Assembly: GCA_023415275.1 (NCBI GenBank)
Contig: JAEZLJ010000103.1
Coordinates: 1 to 27,414, forward strand
Direction: 5' to 3'
DNA length: 27,414 nt
DNA from: Bacteroidota bacterium
GTDB lineage: Bacteria; Bacteroidota; Bacteroidia; Chitinophagales; Chitinophagaceae
The notes below the pieces were generated by a model. The model was not told where the DNA came from. It made no database searches and worked only from the letters and a program-made list of their open reading frames with translations. Of the stretch, positions 7,111 to 14,315 are shown piece by piece. The position numbers and the translations under genes were made by a program. Each line of letters starts with the position of its first letter. The stretch's first letter is position 1.

Positions 7111-8595
7111 ATGCAGACCATTTTAATCATTGATGACGACAGAGATATGTGTCTTTTGTTGAAGAGATTTCTTACGCGTCATGGATATGAAGTATTAGAA
7201 GCTTATAACGGTAAAAAGTCATTGGAATTATTGGAAACAGTGGAACCCTCACTGGTGATGTGTGATTTCCGGCTGGAAGATATGGAAGGAAATGTGTTAC
7301 TGGGAAAAATAAAAGAAAGATATCCTCACCTGCCTGTAATTATTATCACTGGCTATAGTGATATTAAGATAGCAGTGGAAGTGATGAAGATGGGTGCTTA
7401 TGATTATATCACCAAGCCTTTATTTCCTGATGAAATCCTGGTGACTATTAAAAAAGCACTGGAATCTGCTTCGAATGAAGAAGAAAGAACACATACTGCA
7501 CCTTCATCTCCCGGTGCAGAGGAAAAGGTGGAAAGGCCGGTGGTAGCAAAAGAAAAGACTCCCAACATTACGGTTTCCGGAGAATATATATTTGGTGATA
7601 CGCCGGTGTTCAGGCAAATTCTGCAACAGATTGACCTGGTAGCACCTACTAATTATACAGTGATCATACATGGTGAAAGCGGAAGTGGAAAGGAAGCAGT
7701 GGCCCAGGAAATTCACAAGCGCAGTAAACGAAAGTCGAAGCCTTTTGTAGCTATCGATTGCGGTGCCTTGTCTAAAGAACTGGCAGGTAGTGAATTGTTT
7801 GGCCATGAGAAAGGTTCTTTTACAGGTGCGCTTAACCAAAAAATAGGCAGTTTCGAGCTGGCTAATACAGGTACCATATTTCTTGATGAAGTAGCCAACC
7901 TTTCTTATGACATCCAGGTGTCGCTATTACGCGTGGTACAGGAACGTAAAATGCGGAGAGTGGGTGGTGTAAAAGATATTGAGCTGGATGTACGCATCAT
8001 CATAGCAAGTAACGAAAGGCTCTGGGATGCCGTAAGAAAGGGAAAGTTCAGGGAAGATCTTTACCATCGCTTCAATGAATTCAGTATTGACATTCCACCA
8101 TTGCGCCAGCGACCTGATGATGTAATGTTGTTTGCCAATCATTTTCTGCACCAGACAAACGAAGAGTTGGGTAAGAATATTAGAAGATTTAGCAATGAAG
8201 TGGAGAACATCTTCAGGACCTATGTATGGTATGGTAACCTGCGTGAATTAAGGAATGTGATCAAAAGGGCTACCTTATTAAGTGATGGTGAAGAAATAGA
8301 AGCCAGCTCACTACCATTCGAGATCTCTCATTTCAATAAGCTTCAATTTGATAAACAGCCTGAACCGGCTGCTACTAATTCAATTCCTACTACAGTGAAT
8401 GAGATTGCTGACACTCCAAGGAATGTGTCTGAAACCACATTAAAGGGGGCCAGTATAGATGCAGAGTACGAAATGATATTGAAAGCTTTAAAGAAAGTAA
8501 ACTTCAATAAAAGTAAAGCAGCCAAATTGCTGAATATAGACAGGAAGACGCTTTATAATAAAATGAAGCAGTACCAGGAGTTCAATAATCAATAA
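7111..8595 (+). CDS. NtrC-family sigma-54-dependent response regulator
   Basis: 494 residues in three parts. The receiver domain (1-120) has Asp10 in IIDDD, phospho-acceptor Asp52 in CDFRLED and Lys102 in TKP. After a linker comes the sigma-54 AAA+ domain (about 155-395) with Walker A GESGSGKE (188-195), the sigma-54 contact loop GSFTGA (235-240, Ser in place of the common Ala), Walker B IFLDE (256-260) and the FREDLYHR and LRQRPDD motifs. A Fis-type helix-turn-helix ends the protein (NKSKAAKLLNIDRKTLYNKM). It is thus a phosphorylation-controlled activator of sigma-54 promoters, placed directly after rpoN. I infer that it acts on the -24/-12-like elements around it. The kinase at 8889 is the likely partner. 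Confidence 0.95.
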   Translation: MQTILIIDDDRDMCLLLKRFLTRHGYEVLEAYNGKKSLELLETVEPSLVMCDFRLEDMEGNVLLGKIKERYPHLPVIIITGYSDIKIAVEVMKMGAYDYITKPLFPDEILVTIKKALESASNEEERTHTAPSSPGAEEKVERPVVAKEKTPNITVSGEYIFGDTPVFRQILQQIDLVAPTNYTVIIHGESGSGKEAVAQEIHKRSKRKSKPFVAIDCGALSKELAGSELFGHEKGSFTGALNQKIGSFELANTGTIFLDEVANLSYDIQVSLLRVVQERKMRRVGGVKDIELDVRIIIASNERLWDAVRKGKFREDLYHRFNEFSIDIPPLRQRPDDVMLFANHFLHQTNEELGKNIRRFSNEVENIFRTYVWYGNLRELRNVIKRATLLSDGEEIEASSLPFEISHFNKLQFDKQPEPAATNSIPTTVNEIADTPRNVSETTLKGASIDAEYEMILKALKKVNFNKSKAAKLLNIDRKTLYNKMKQYQEFNNQ

Positions 8596-8604
8596 GGCCT
8601 GGTC

Positions 8605-8694
8605 ATGTCGGCAGAATTTCCAGGTATTGAATGGGTTTACTATAATGTCTCAAATAACAGCGATCGATTCCATGTCAGTAAACTGGATGTTTAG
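8605..8694 (+). CDS. Possible 29-residue small protein after the NtrC gene
   Basis: An ATG frame begins 9 bp after the activator stop codon and encodes MSAEFPGIEWVYYNVSNNSD followed by a short basic end. The composition is protein-like, but no family is recognised and there is no clear ribosome binding site. It may be chance, or a decayed remnant of a longer gene. Confidence 0.2.
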   Translation: MSAEFPGIEWVYYNVSNNSDRFHVSKLDV

Positions 8695-8727
8695 CCGGGC
8701 AATAAATAGTATAATGATGTAGTTTAA

Positions 8728-8791
8728 CCGGGGATGTGATGCCTGTACATGCCATTAACTATTAATGGTGGGTAAAGCATCTCATCCCCGG
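8728..8791. repeat. Nested inverted repeat between the NtrC and kinase genes
   Basis: Outer arms CCGGGGATGTGATGC (8728-8742) and GCATCTCATCCCCGG (8777-8791) pair over 15 bp with one mismatch. Inside, CCATTAA-CTA-TTAATGG (8752-8768) forms a perfect second stem. No T-run follows, so this is not an ordinary terminator. It may be a structured RNA leader of the kinase gene, a transcript-processing site, or a REP-like element. Apart from the possible small frame at 8605, the 8596-8888 gap holds nothing else I can name. Confidence 0.6.
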
Positions 8792-8888
8792 AATTTATAT
8801 AACCTTATTCCTGCAATGACCGGAGAAATTATTTTTAAGGGTGGGGTGATATATAGATGTATTTAGTTAATTGGGTAAAAAGCAAAAC

Positions 8889-10334
8889 ATGTCTCTTTTC
8901 AAAGCGCCTATAAAGATTCTTATAATAGATGATGATGAGGATGATTTTTTTATCACCTCAGAATACCTGAAGCAGATACAGGAATACCAGTTGCAAATTG
9001 ACTGGTGCTATAAGTTCAATGAGGCTTTAGAGCACTTAAAGGAACGTAAATATGATATCTTCTTCGTTGATTATCGCCTGGGTGCCCGTACGGGCCTTGA
9101 TTTCCTTAAGGAAGCGGTTCGCCTGGATGTGGAGGAACCCATAGTATTATTGACAGGAAAGGGTAATAAAGATGTAGATATTGAGTCTATGCAGATGGGT
9201 GCCACTGATTACCTGATTAAAACGGAATTGACCACCGACAAACTGGAAAGGTGCATCAGGTATTCATTGGAACGCATGGCTTATTTAAAAGCCCTGAGAG
9301 CCAATGAGAAAAAATATCGGAGCATATTTGAGTTGTCAAAAGATGCGGTGTTCATTGTTGATAAGAACCTTCGATTTGTTGATATGAACCGTGCTACCAA
9401 TGTATTGCTTGGATATGATAAGCAGGAATTGAGGGACAGAACCGTGTACAATTTAATATCGGACAATACGGATAGGAGCTTGCTTGAAAAGATCATGTAT
9501 GAAGAAGGGGAAGTAAACGACCTGGAAGTGGAAGTGCAGACTAATTCCGGTGATAAGAAAACCTGTATTTTAACCGCTACGGCAACCATAGATGAATCAG
9601 GAGTGTATTACCAGGGGTTATTACATGACATTACTAATTTGAAACGTGCCGAAAAGGCTAATCTCTTGATAGAAAAGCTGGGGGCTACAGGCAGGCTGGT
9701 AAGAACCCTGGCGCATGAAGTGCGAAATCCGCTTAATAATATCAATATGTCGGTGGAGCAGCTGCTGCAATCGAATGATAGTGGAGATGAATCGCAACTA
9801 TTTCTTGACATCGTACAACGAAACAGCAAGCGGATCGGGGATATTATCACAGAATTGCTGGATACTTCAAGGCCAACTGACCTTGTTTTTGATACATGTT
9901 CACTCCAGGCTATCATGGATGAAAGTATTACAGAAGCATTGGACAGGATCACATTGCAGCATGTAAATATGCAAATCAAATATGCCAACGAGCCTTGCAA
10001 TGTAATGGCCAATAAGGAAAAGTTGAAAATTGCATTTCTGAATATAATTATTAATGCAGTAGAAGCTGTTCCCAGTATAACGGGTGAGCTTATTATTTCT
10101 ATAGATAATGTAAAGGATGCTCATGTAGTAACCATAAAAGACAATGGCTGCGGCATACCGGAGGAAAATATTTCCAGGCTGTTTGAACCTTATTTCACCT
10201 CTAAAAGAAATGGAATGGGATTAGGACTGGCAGCTACACTGAACATTCTACAGTCTCATAAAGCCAATGTGGATGTAACTTCGACGGTGGGCCAGGGTAC
10301 TACATTTACTATATCTTTTCCTGCTCTGTCATAA
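8889..10334 (+). CDS. Cytoplasmic hybrid histidine kinase (REC-PAS-HisKA-HATPase)
   Basis: 481 residues from the ATG at 8889; an upstream in-frame TTG at 8871 is possible, but the ATG starts closer to the domain. The order is an N-terminal receiver (about 8-120; phospho-acceptor Asp61 in FVDYRLGA, Lys111), a PAS sensor domain (about 138-255), a HisKA dimerisation domain with His276 in LAHEVRNPLNNI, and a HATPase domain with an N box (NIIINAVEAV), G1 (DNGCGIP), F box (FEPYFTSK) and G2 (GMGLGLA). There is no membrane segment, so it senses an internal signal or receives phosphate through its own receiver domain. It follows rpoN and the NtrC gene in the same direction and probably drives that activator. 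A complex inverted repeat lies in its leader. Confidence 0.93.
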   Translation: MSLFKAPIKILIIDDDEDDFFITSEYLKQIQEYQLQIDWCYKFNEALEHLKERKYDIFFVDYRLGARTGLDFLKEAVRLDVEEPIVLLTGKGNKDVDIESMQMGATDYLIKTELTTDKLERCIRYSLERMAYLKALRANEKKYRSIFELSKDAVFIVDKNLRFVDMNRATNVLLGYDKQELRDRTVYNLISDNTDRSLLEKIMYEEGEVNDLEVEVQTNSGDKKTCILTATATIDESGVYYQGLLHDITNLKRAEKANLLIEKLGATGRLVRTLAHEVRNPLNNINMSVEQLLQSNDSGDESQLFLDIVQRNSKRIGDIITELLDTSRPTDLVFDTCSLQAIMDESITEALDRITLQHVNMQIKYANEPCNVMANKEKLKIAFLNIIINAVEAVPSITGELIISIDNVKDAHVVTIKDNGCGIPEENISRLFEPYFTSKRNGMGLGLAATLNILQSHKANVDVTSTVGQGTTFTISFPALS

Positions 10335-10432
10335 GATGTTGCAGAAGCTGTCTATTATATGACGCTTTTACCGGTAGGTAGAAGCTCTAGGGAGGCTGGT
10401 GGGTAATATTAATTTTCTAATCAAAAAGGATA

Positions 10433-10720
10433 TTACATTCTCACAGTCTTGCTCATTAGATAATAGCAAATGCCACCTAAGGGTGGAACAATTACCACCA
10501 GGATGACCCATAAGATCCTGTTTTCAGATCCTGACCTGACCCTGAAATCTTTAAAAACGTCGCGTATAGCCCAGATCCAATGTATGATTCCGCAAAGAAA
10601 TGCCAGGCCCAGCACATAGTCGCCACCCCTGAATCCGTTAGCCCGGAGGGCAATACCAAAAAATAAAAGGATAAAACTGGATATTCCCAGTATCAGGTTG
10701 GGGTATCTTAAATTTTTCAT
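10433..10720 (-). CDS. PLDc_N domain small membrane protein
   Basis: 95 residues with three hydrophobic segments (about 9-26, 35-52 and 68-90). The last, RILWVILVVIVPPLGGICYY, is the signature of the PLDc_N ('phospholipase D nuclease N-terminal') domain, W-x-x-x-x-x-x-P-x-x-G. These stand-alone proteins lack any nuclease part; they are small membrane proteins of unknown function, related to the membrane anchor of cardiolipin synthases. A TGGCATA-N4-TTTC promoter-like element lies 53 bp upstream. It converges with the kinase gene. Confidence 0.82.
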   Translation of the reverse strand: MKNLRYPNLILGISSFILLFFGIALRANGFRGGDYVLGLAFLCGIIHWIWAIRDVFKDFRVRSGSENRILWVILVVIVPPLGGICYYLMSKTVRM

Positions 10721-10773
10721 ACACAGTGATTGTCTAATGAATCATTGATTCCTCTATTACTGGTATTTAGGGC

Positions 10774-10788
10774 GAAAAATTTATGCCA
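10774..10788 (-). promoter_or_regulatory. -24/-12-like promoter motif before the PLDc_N gene
   Basis: On the minus strand it reads TGGCATA-AATT-TTTC followed by GCC, 53 bp before the ATG at 10720. It closely resembles the copy before ligD (TGGCATA-AGTT-TTTT followed by GCC). Confidence 0.55.
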
Positions 10789-10833
10789 CTTTGATTCTCA
10801 TTGGTAGCTGGTGCCAACAGTCCTATCAGAACT

Positions 10834-11757
10834 TTACAGTTGTATCCGGCTTTGAGGGATTTCTTTTGCCTCTTGTTTAATGATAAATACGGCAGTTTGT
10901 TTAGGACGTATGCCTTCCCCGGCATTAAGCGCATATACCTTAGTGAATTCAGCACCAAAATATAATATCATGGAAGAGTAATATACCCAGGTTAAAATGA
11001 TGATAACAGATGCAGCTGTACCATATGTTATACCAAGGCTGGAGCGACCAAGGTAGATTCCTATTAAAACTTTACCTAGCAAAAAAAGTAATGCTGTTAA
11101 TGCAGAACCTATCAAAGCATCAGTCCAGGATATGATGGCATCGGGAAGGATTTTGAATATGACAGTGAACAGGCCGGTAATCACGATCAATATGATGGCT
11201 GTATTGATAAAATTGAATAATGAAACCGTATAATCCGGAAAGATTTTGATCAGCCTTTCACTTAGTACCGATAATAAGGCATTGACTATAAGCGATGCCA
11301 GAAGAAGAAAGCTGAGAACCAACACCAGGGAAAAAGAGATTAAGCGGTTTATGATGTATTTCAACCATCCTTTTTTAGGATTGGCCTTAACAGACCAAAT
11401 AAAATTAATGGAACCCTGCATTTCGGTAAACACCCCTGTGGCGCTTAATATTAATACGATACCACCGATAATAGCTCCTGCAACAGTAGCATGTGTATGC
11501 TGAATGTTCTTAATGATATCCTGGATCTGAACGGCTGCCTCATTGCCCACCACACCATTTATTTCATGGTAGATCTCACCCTGTACTGCATCTTTCCCAA
11601 AGAAAATGCCCGCTAGGGATATAATAATGATCAGCAAAGGCCCCATCGCAAATATGGTATAATAACTCAGGGATGCACTAAGCTTGAACCCATGGTCATC
11701 CGAAAAAGACAATGCTGCTTTTCCAATCAACTGAAACATTTTTCCAAGCCTTTTCAT
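10834..11757 (-). CDS. YihY/BrkB family inner-membrane protein
   Basis: 307 residues from the ATG at 11757; a TTG at 11784 would add nine residues, but the ATG start (MKRLGKMFQLIGKAALSFSD) fits the family better. The family motif region LSASLSYYTIFAMGPLLIII is followed by about five more hydrophobic segments and the conserved SWTDALIGSALTALLFLLGK and YGTAASVIIILTWVYYSSMILYFGAEFTK blocks. This places it in the YihY/BrkB ('ribonuclease BN-like', a historical misnomer) family of membrane proteins with possible transporter or envelope roles. The C-terminus is basic. It has no good copy of the recurring promoter motif, unlike its neighbours on both sides. Confidence 0.92.
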   Translation of the reverse strand: MKRLGKMFQLIGKAALSFSDDHGFKLSASLSYYTIFAMGPLLIIIISLAGIFFGKDAVQGEIYHEINGVVGNEAAVQIQDIIKNIQHTHATVAGAIIGGIVLILSATGVFTEMQGSINFIWSVKANPKKGWLKYIINRLISFSLVLVLSFLLLASLIVNALLSVLSERLIKIFPDYTVSLFNFINTAIILIVITGLFTVIFKILPDAIISWTDALIGSALTALLFLLGKVLIGIYLGRSSLGITYGTAASVIIILTWVYYSSMILYFGAEFTKVYALNAGEGIRPKQTAVFIIKQEAKEIPQSRIQL

Positions 11758-11905
11758 CGTTTCGCTTTTGCCTTTAAACCTCAAGATAAACCAGAAAAGA
11801 GGAATAAAAAATCAGGCTGAGCAGTGATGTGGATTATTGTACACGAAATAAAATGGAGTTTATGAATCTTCTACAAAAAGCAGGGCGTTTGCCTAGTAAA
11901 TATTA

Positions 11906-11920
11906 TGGCAAAATATTTTC
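11906..11920 (+). promoter_or_regulatory. -24/-12-like promoter motif before the lmo0937-type gene
   Basis: TGGCAAA-ATAT-TTTC lies 48 bp before the ATG at 11969. Confidence 0.5.
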
Positions 11921-11968
11921 TTATTCTATAACGAGCCTCGTAATTGTAAATCAGAAATATATTAAACA

Positions 11969-12115
11969 ATGAGAAGCGTACTTTATATCATCGCTGTCAT
12001 CTTGATTATTGGTTGGTTGTTAGGAGTGTTTGCCTGGGGTGCCGGCGGATTAATACATATTTTGATAGTCATTGCTGTTATTGCATTATTACTGGCAATT
12101 ATCAGGAGGGCATAA
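11969..12115 (+). CDS. lmo0937 family small membrane protein
   Basis: 48 residues: MRSVLYIIAVILIIGWLLGV, then FAWGAGGLIHILIVIAVIAL and a short end in IIRRA. Two membrane helices separated by a Gly-rich turn, with a G-G-L-I-H-I-L motif, define the lmo0937 / DUF5670 family. These proteins are of unknown function, widespread in soil Bacteroidetes and Proteobacteria and often found beside stress genes. A longer frame on the same strand (12013-12282) is a shadow. The upstream 211 bp separates it from the divergent BrkB gene and holds one promoter-like motif. Confidence 0.88.
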   Translation: MRSVLYIIAVILIIGWLLGVFAWGAGGLIHILIVIAVIALLLAIIRRA

Positions 12116-12218
12116 AAAAGTCAATTCAGTCTTTCTCATATACACGGTCCATTCTATCAGCAAGGCTACAGTCTCCACTGTGGCCATTTTTTCTTTCTGA
12201 CCTCTTTTCCCTGGACAT

Positions 12219-12241
12219 AAAAAAAGAGCCTCTGGGGCTCT
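12219..12241 (-). terminator. Intrinsic terminator of the DUF326 operon (minus strand)
   Basis: On the minus strand AGAGCC / GGCTCT forms a 6-bp stem with a 5-nt loop, followed by seven T. It lies 23 bp beyond the stop of the gene at 12264. Confidence 0.8.
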
Positions 12242-12263
12242 ATCAAATAATAAGATATATTAA

Positions 12264-12599
12264 CTATGGATTGGAAGAATAAGCAAGCGTGCTGATTCGC
12301 TGAGAGCATTCCCTGCAAATGCGTGCACATTCCTTAAACCTTTCTTCGGGTCTTTCTTCGCATATCTCCGCACATTCTTCACAGATACCCACGCATAGTA
12401 AAGCAAACTTGCTGATGTTGGGGGAGTAGCTTTTAATAGCATGAAAGGTGCCCATGCAGATCATGGCACATTCGTCTACCACTTTAGAAAACTTACGGGA
12501 AAAACTATTTTTTACTTCAGCTAAGGAAACCAGCAGGTTCTCGCAGTTGATCCAGGCGTCAAAGCATGCCTGGGTTTGATGGCTTGTAACGGTGATCAT
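12264..12599 (-). CDS. Four-helix-bundle Cys-rich (DUF326, copper-binding-like) protein
   Basis: 111 residues with 11 cysteines at regular helical spacing: C12, C19, C44, C48, C69, C73, C76, C80, C91, C95 and C98. The pattern C-V-G-I-C-E-E-C-A-E-I-C and C-A-R-I-C-R-E-C-S is typical of DUF326 proteins, which form a four-helix bundle whose inner cysteines bind many Cu(I) ions in characterised members (Csp proteins). There is no signal peptide, so it would be a cytoplasmic store or buffer. It begins 1 bp after the stop of the gene at 12601, so the two are an operon. Copper binding is inferred from the family, not shown. Confidence 0.88.
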   Translation of the reverse strand: MITVTSHQTQACFDAWINCENLLVSLAEVKNSFSRKFSKVVDECAMICMGTFHAIKSYSPNISKFALLCVGICEECAEICEERPEERFKECARICRECSQRISTLAYSSNP

Positions 12600-12600
12600 A

Positions 12601-12939
12601 CTAATTCTTTACTGTTTTTTTCTTAATGGTTTCTACGTCCTTCATGAAATTTGAGATCCTGGAATCACTATAAGTTCCATAAGAATTGACCAGGGTTCCC
12701 TTAATGCCATCTGTGGTTTCAATGATATAGAGAATAGCATTGTCATCTGGGTCAGATTCACCTTCAAACCGGTAAAAATTGACCACCTGGATCTCTTCGG
12801 GTTGATAACTATTAAGATGTTGCACGGATCTCAGTCCTTCCTCTGTAACGGTGAAGTCTTCAGTATAACCATCATTGACCATATGGGTTAAACAGTTGGC
12901 CAGACTTTTCATGTAAGGCATACTGTTATTTTCATTCAT
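12601..12939 (-). CDS. Conserved Bacteroidetes protein of unknown function
   Basis: 112 residues from the ATG at 12939 (12945 is also possible). A longer frame reaches 13005, but a promoter-like element at 12969-12983 lies inside that extension, so the short form is favoured. The protein is soluble. It contains VNDGYTEDFTVTEEGL and EIQVVNFYRFEGESDPDDNA, then YIIETTDGIKGTLVNSYGTY. Proteins with this pattern are widespread in Bacteroidetes, and I recall some database entries labelled 'phosphoribosylpyrophosphate synthetase'. The sequence shows no PRPP-synthetase motif and is far too short, so I treat that name as a misannotation. It is the first gene of the operon with the DUF326 gene. Confidence 0.75.
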   Translation of the reverse strand: MNENNSMPYMKSLANCLTHMVNDGYTEDFTVTEEGLRSVQHLNSYQPEEIQVVNFYRFEGESDPDDNAILYIIETTDGIKGTLVNSYGTYSDSRISNFMKDVETIKKKTVKN

Positions 12940-12968
12940 GATCATGGTGTTGTATTTACTTATTAGAA

Positions 12969-12983
12969 CAAAAATGTTTGCCA
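12969..12983 (-). promoter_or_regulatory. -24/-12-like promoter motif before the 12601 operon
   Basis: On the minus strand it reads TGGCAAA-CATT-TTTG, 29 bp before the ATG at 12939 (23 bp before 12945). Confidence 0.5.
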
Positions 12984-13090
12984 GATTATTTTTAAGCTGA
13001 ACCAATCAGAACTTTAGGCGCATGAGTAGTAAATTCCCCAAAACTAGAGATTGGTTGGGTTTACATTTCTCCATTTATATTAAGTACAGG

Positions 13091-13117
13091 AAAAGCCCCG
13101 GAAATGCCGAGGCTTTT
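13091..13117 (-). terminator. Terminator of the PA2169-type gene (minus strand)
   Basis: AAAAGCCCCGG / CCGAGGCTTTT pairs over 11 positions with one mismatch and a 5-nt loop. The minus strand ends in TTTTCC. It lies 20 bp beyond the stop codon at 13138. Confidence 0.7.
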
Positions 13118-13137
13118 CAAGCTTATATTGGGAATGG

Positions 13138-13602
13138 CTATTTAGAGGCCTTATGCATGTCTCTTAGTCTCTTTACCTCATCGTGTCCCACTTTTAAGGA
13201 AGCCTTCTGGCGAACAACAAGGTCCCTGATAGAGGGTTCAAATTCAACATCTGCATTCAGGGCAGTATCATAAGCTTTTTGAGCAGCGTCCTCACCAAAC
13301 TCACAATTGTTCAGTACCGTTTCGCGATCATGCCCTGTGATGGTAGCTTTTAAATCCATCCAAACCCTATAGATCTTTCCGGAATTAGTGGTTCCATCAA
13401 CCGGGCTACCTCCAAGCCTGCTTACTTCCTGGGTCAACTCCTGGCTGTACTGCCGGCTTTCTGTAATATAACGCTGGAATAATGTTCGTAAATCAGCATC
13501 TTCATCCTTCAATTCATCAATAGCTTTTTCATATCCCACCACTCGATCCTGGTTTATTTTGATCAGGTCGTTCAATATTCCTATAACTTTTTCATTTTCC
13601 AT
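13138..13602 (-). CDS. PA2169 family four-helix-bundle protein (DUF2383)
   Basis: 154 residues, helical throughout. It has an N-terminal LNDLIKINQDRVVGYEKAID, a LFQRYITESRQYSQELTQEV helix, the central GTTNSGKIYRVWMDLKA segment, and ENCEFGEDAAQKAYDTAL-like spacing near the end (here LNNCEFGEDAAQKAYDTAL). This matches the ferritin-like DUF2383 proteins (PA2169 type), of unknown biochemical function and often next to stress genes. Metal ligands cannot be assigned with confidence. It has its own promoter-like motif and terminator, so it is probably monocistronic, and it is divergent from the DUF6496 gene. Confidence 0.88.
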   Translation of the reverse strand: MENEKVIGILNDLIKINQDRVVGYEKAIDELKDEDADLRTLFQRYITESRQYSQELTQEVSRLGGSPVDGTTNSGKIYRVWMDLKATITGHDRETVLNNCEFGEDAAQKAYDTALNADVEFEPSIRDLVVRQKASLKVGHDEVKRLRDMHKASK

Positions 13603-13631
13603 AAATCTCTTATTTTAATTGAAATATTGAT

Positions 13632-13646
13632 GAAAAAACCATACCT
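13632..13646 (-). promoter_or_regulatory. -24/-12-like promoter motif before the PA2169-type gene
   Basis: On the minus strand it reads AGGTATG-GTTT-TTTC, 29 bp before the ATG at 13602. The first base deviates. Confidence 0.45.
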
Positions 13647-13701
13647 GAACAAACTGTTTTTCTTTCTCTAAAAATTCATTACAGCTCTGCAATATAAGTG
13701 A

Positions 13702-13716
13702 GGGTATAAAAATTAT
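13702..13716 (+). promoter_or_regulatory. -24/-12-like promoter motif before the DUF6496 gene
   Basis: GGGTATA-AAAA-TTAT lies 33 bp before the ATG at 13750. The first base deviates. Confidence 0.4.
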
Positions 13717-13749
13717 ATCAATGAAACATAACCCTTAAAACATTTAAAT

Positions 13750-14256
13750 ATGGCTAAGTATTCAAAAGGAGCCGGCAAAAAGGTGGAAAAGGTAATGCAT
13801 GAAATGCATCAAGGAAAATTGAAAAGCGGTAGAAGTGGGAAAAAGGTAACATCCCGTAAACAAGCAATAGCTATTGGGCTTTCAGAAGCCAGGGAAAAAG
13901 GGGAGAAGGTCCCAAAGAAATCGGGATCATCATCAGGGAGAAGTACTTCCAGGAAAACAGGAGGAAAAACTGCTTCTAAAAAAGCAGCACCTAAAAAATC
14001 GTCTTCTAAATCTTCTTCCAGGAGTTCAGGTAGTACATCCAGGAAAACAGCTTCCAAATCGGGTTCAAGAACAGCATCTAAAAAGACTGCATCCAAAAAG
14101 GCATCTTCAAAGTCTGGTACCAAAAGGTCGGGAAGTTCATCTTCGAAAAGTGCTTCTTCCAGGAAGTCTTCAACCGGCAGAAAGTCTTCCTCAAGATCAG
14201 CTGCTTCAAAAAAGTCGTCCCGTTCTAAATCAGCAAGTAAAAAAAGCAGCAGGTAA
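13750..14256 (+). CDS. DUF6496 protein with histone H1-like Lys/Ser tail
   Basis: 168 residues. Residues 1-55 form a compact conserved domain (MAKYSKGAGKKVEKVMHEMH, then KLKSGRSGKKVTSRKQAIAIGLSEA), the DUF6496 type. Residues 56-168 are low complexity, almost only Lys, Ser, Arg, Ala, Thr and Gly in KKxxS-like repeats, resembling the C-terminal tail of eukaryotic histone H1 and bacterial H1-like proteins. The strong positive charge suggests DNA binding or compaction. Overlapping long frames on either strand (for instance 13809-14123 minus) are by-products of the repetitive composition. It sits among topoisomerase IB, Ku and LigD, which supports a chromosome-protection role, but no direct evidence exists. 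Confidence 0.85.
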   Translation: MAKYSKGAGKKVEKVMHEMHQGKLKSGRSGKKVTSRKQAIAIGLSEAREKGEKVPKKSGSSSGRSTSRKTGGKTASKKAAPKKSSSKSSSRSSGSTSRKTASKSGSRTASKKTASKKASSKSGTKRSGSSSSKSASSRKSSTGRKSSSRSAASKKSSRSKSASKKSSR

Positions 14257-14266
14257 TTTATAAACT

Positions 14267-14312
14267 ATAATAGTCCTGCCTCAGATCCTTCCGGATGGGA
14301 ATGGACTATTAT
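14267..14312. terminator. Bidirectional terminator between converging genes
   Basis: ATAATAGTCC (14267-14276) and GGACTATTAT (14303-14312) form a perfect 10-bp stem, with a smaller ATCC/GGAT hairpin inside. It serves the DUF6496 gene (plus) and the topoisomerase gene (minus). Confidence 0.65.
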
Positions 14313-14315
14313 TCT

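Noticed and set aside
11758..11968. -24/-12-like motif before the BrkB gene (TGGTTTA-TCTT-GAGG)
   Set aside because: Lacks the conserved A and the TT pair.
12013..12282. 89-residue plus-strand frame
   Set aside because: Out-of-frame shadow of the lmo0937-type gene, running into a terminator of the opposite strand.
13809..14123. 104-residue acidic minus-strand frame, and the 129-residue plus frame at 13874
   Set aside because: By-products of the repetitive Lys/Ser-rich DUF6496 tail; no stop codons arise because of codon bias.
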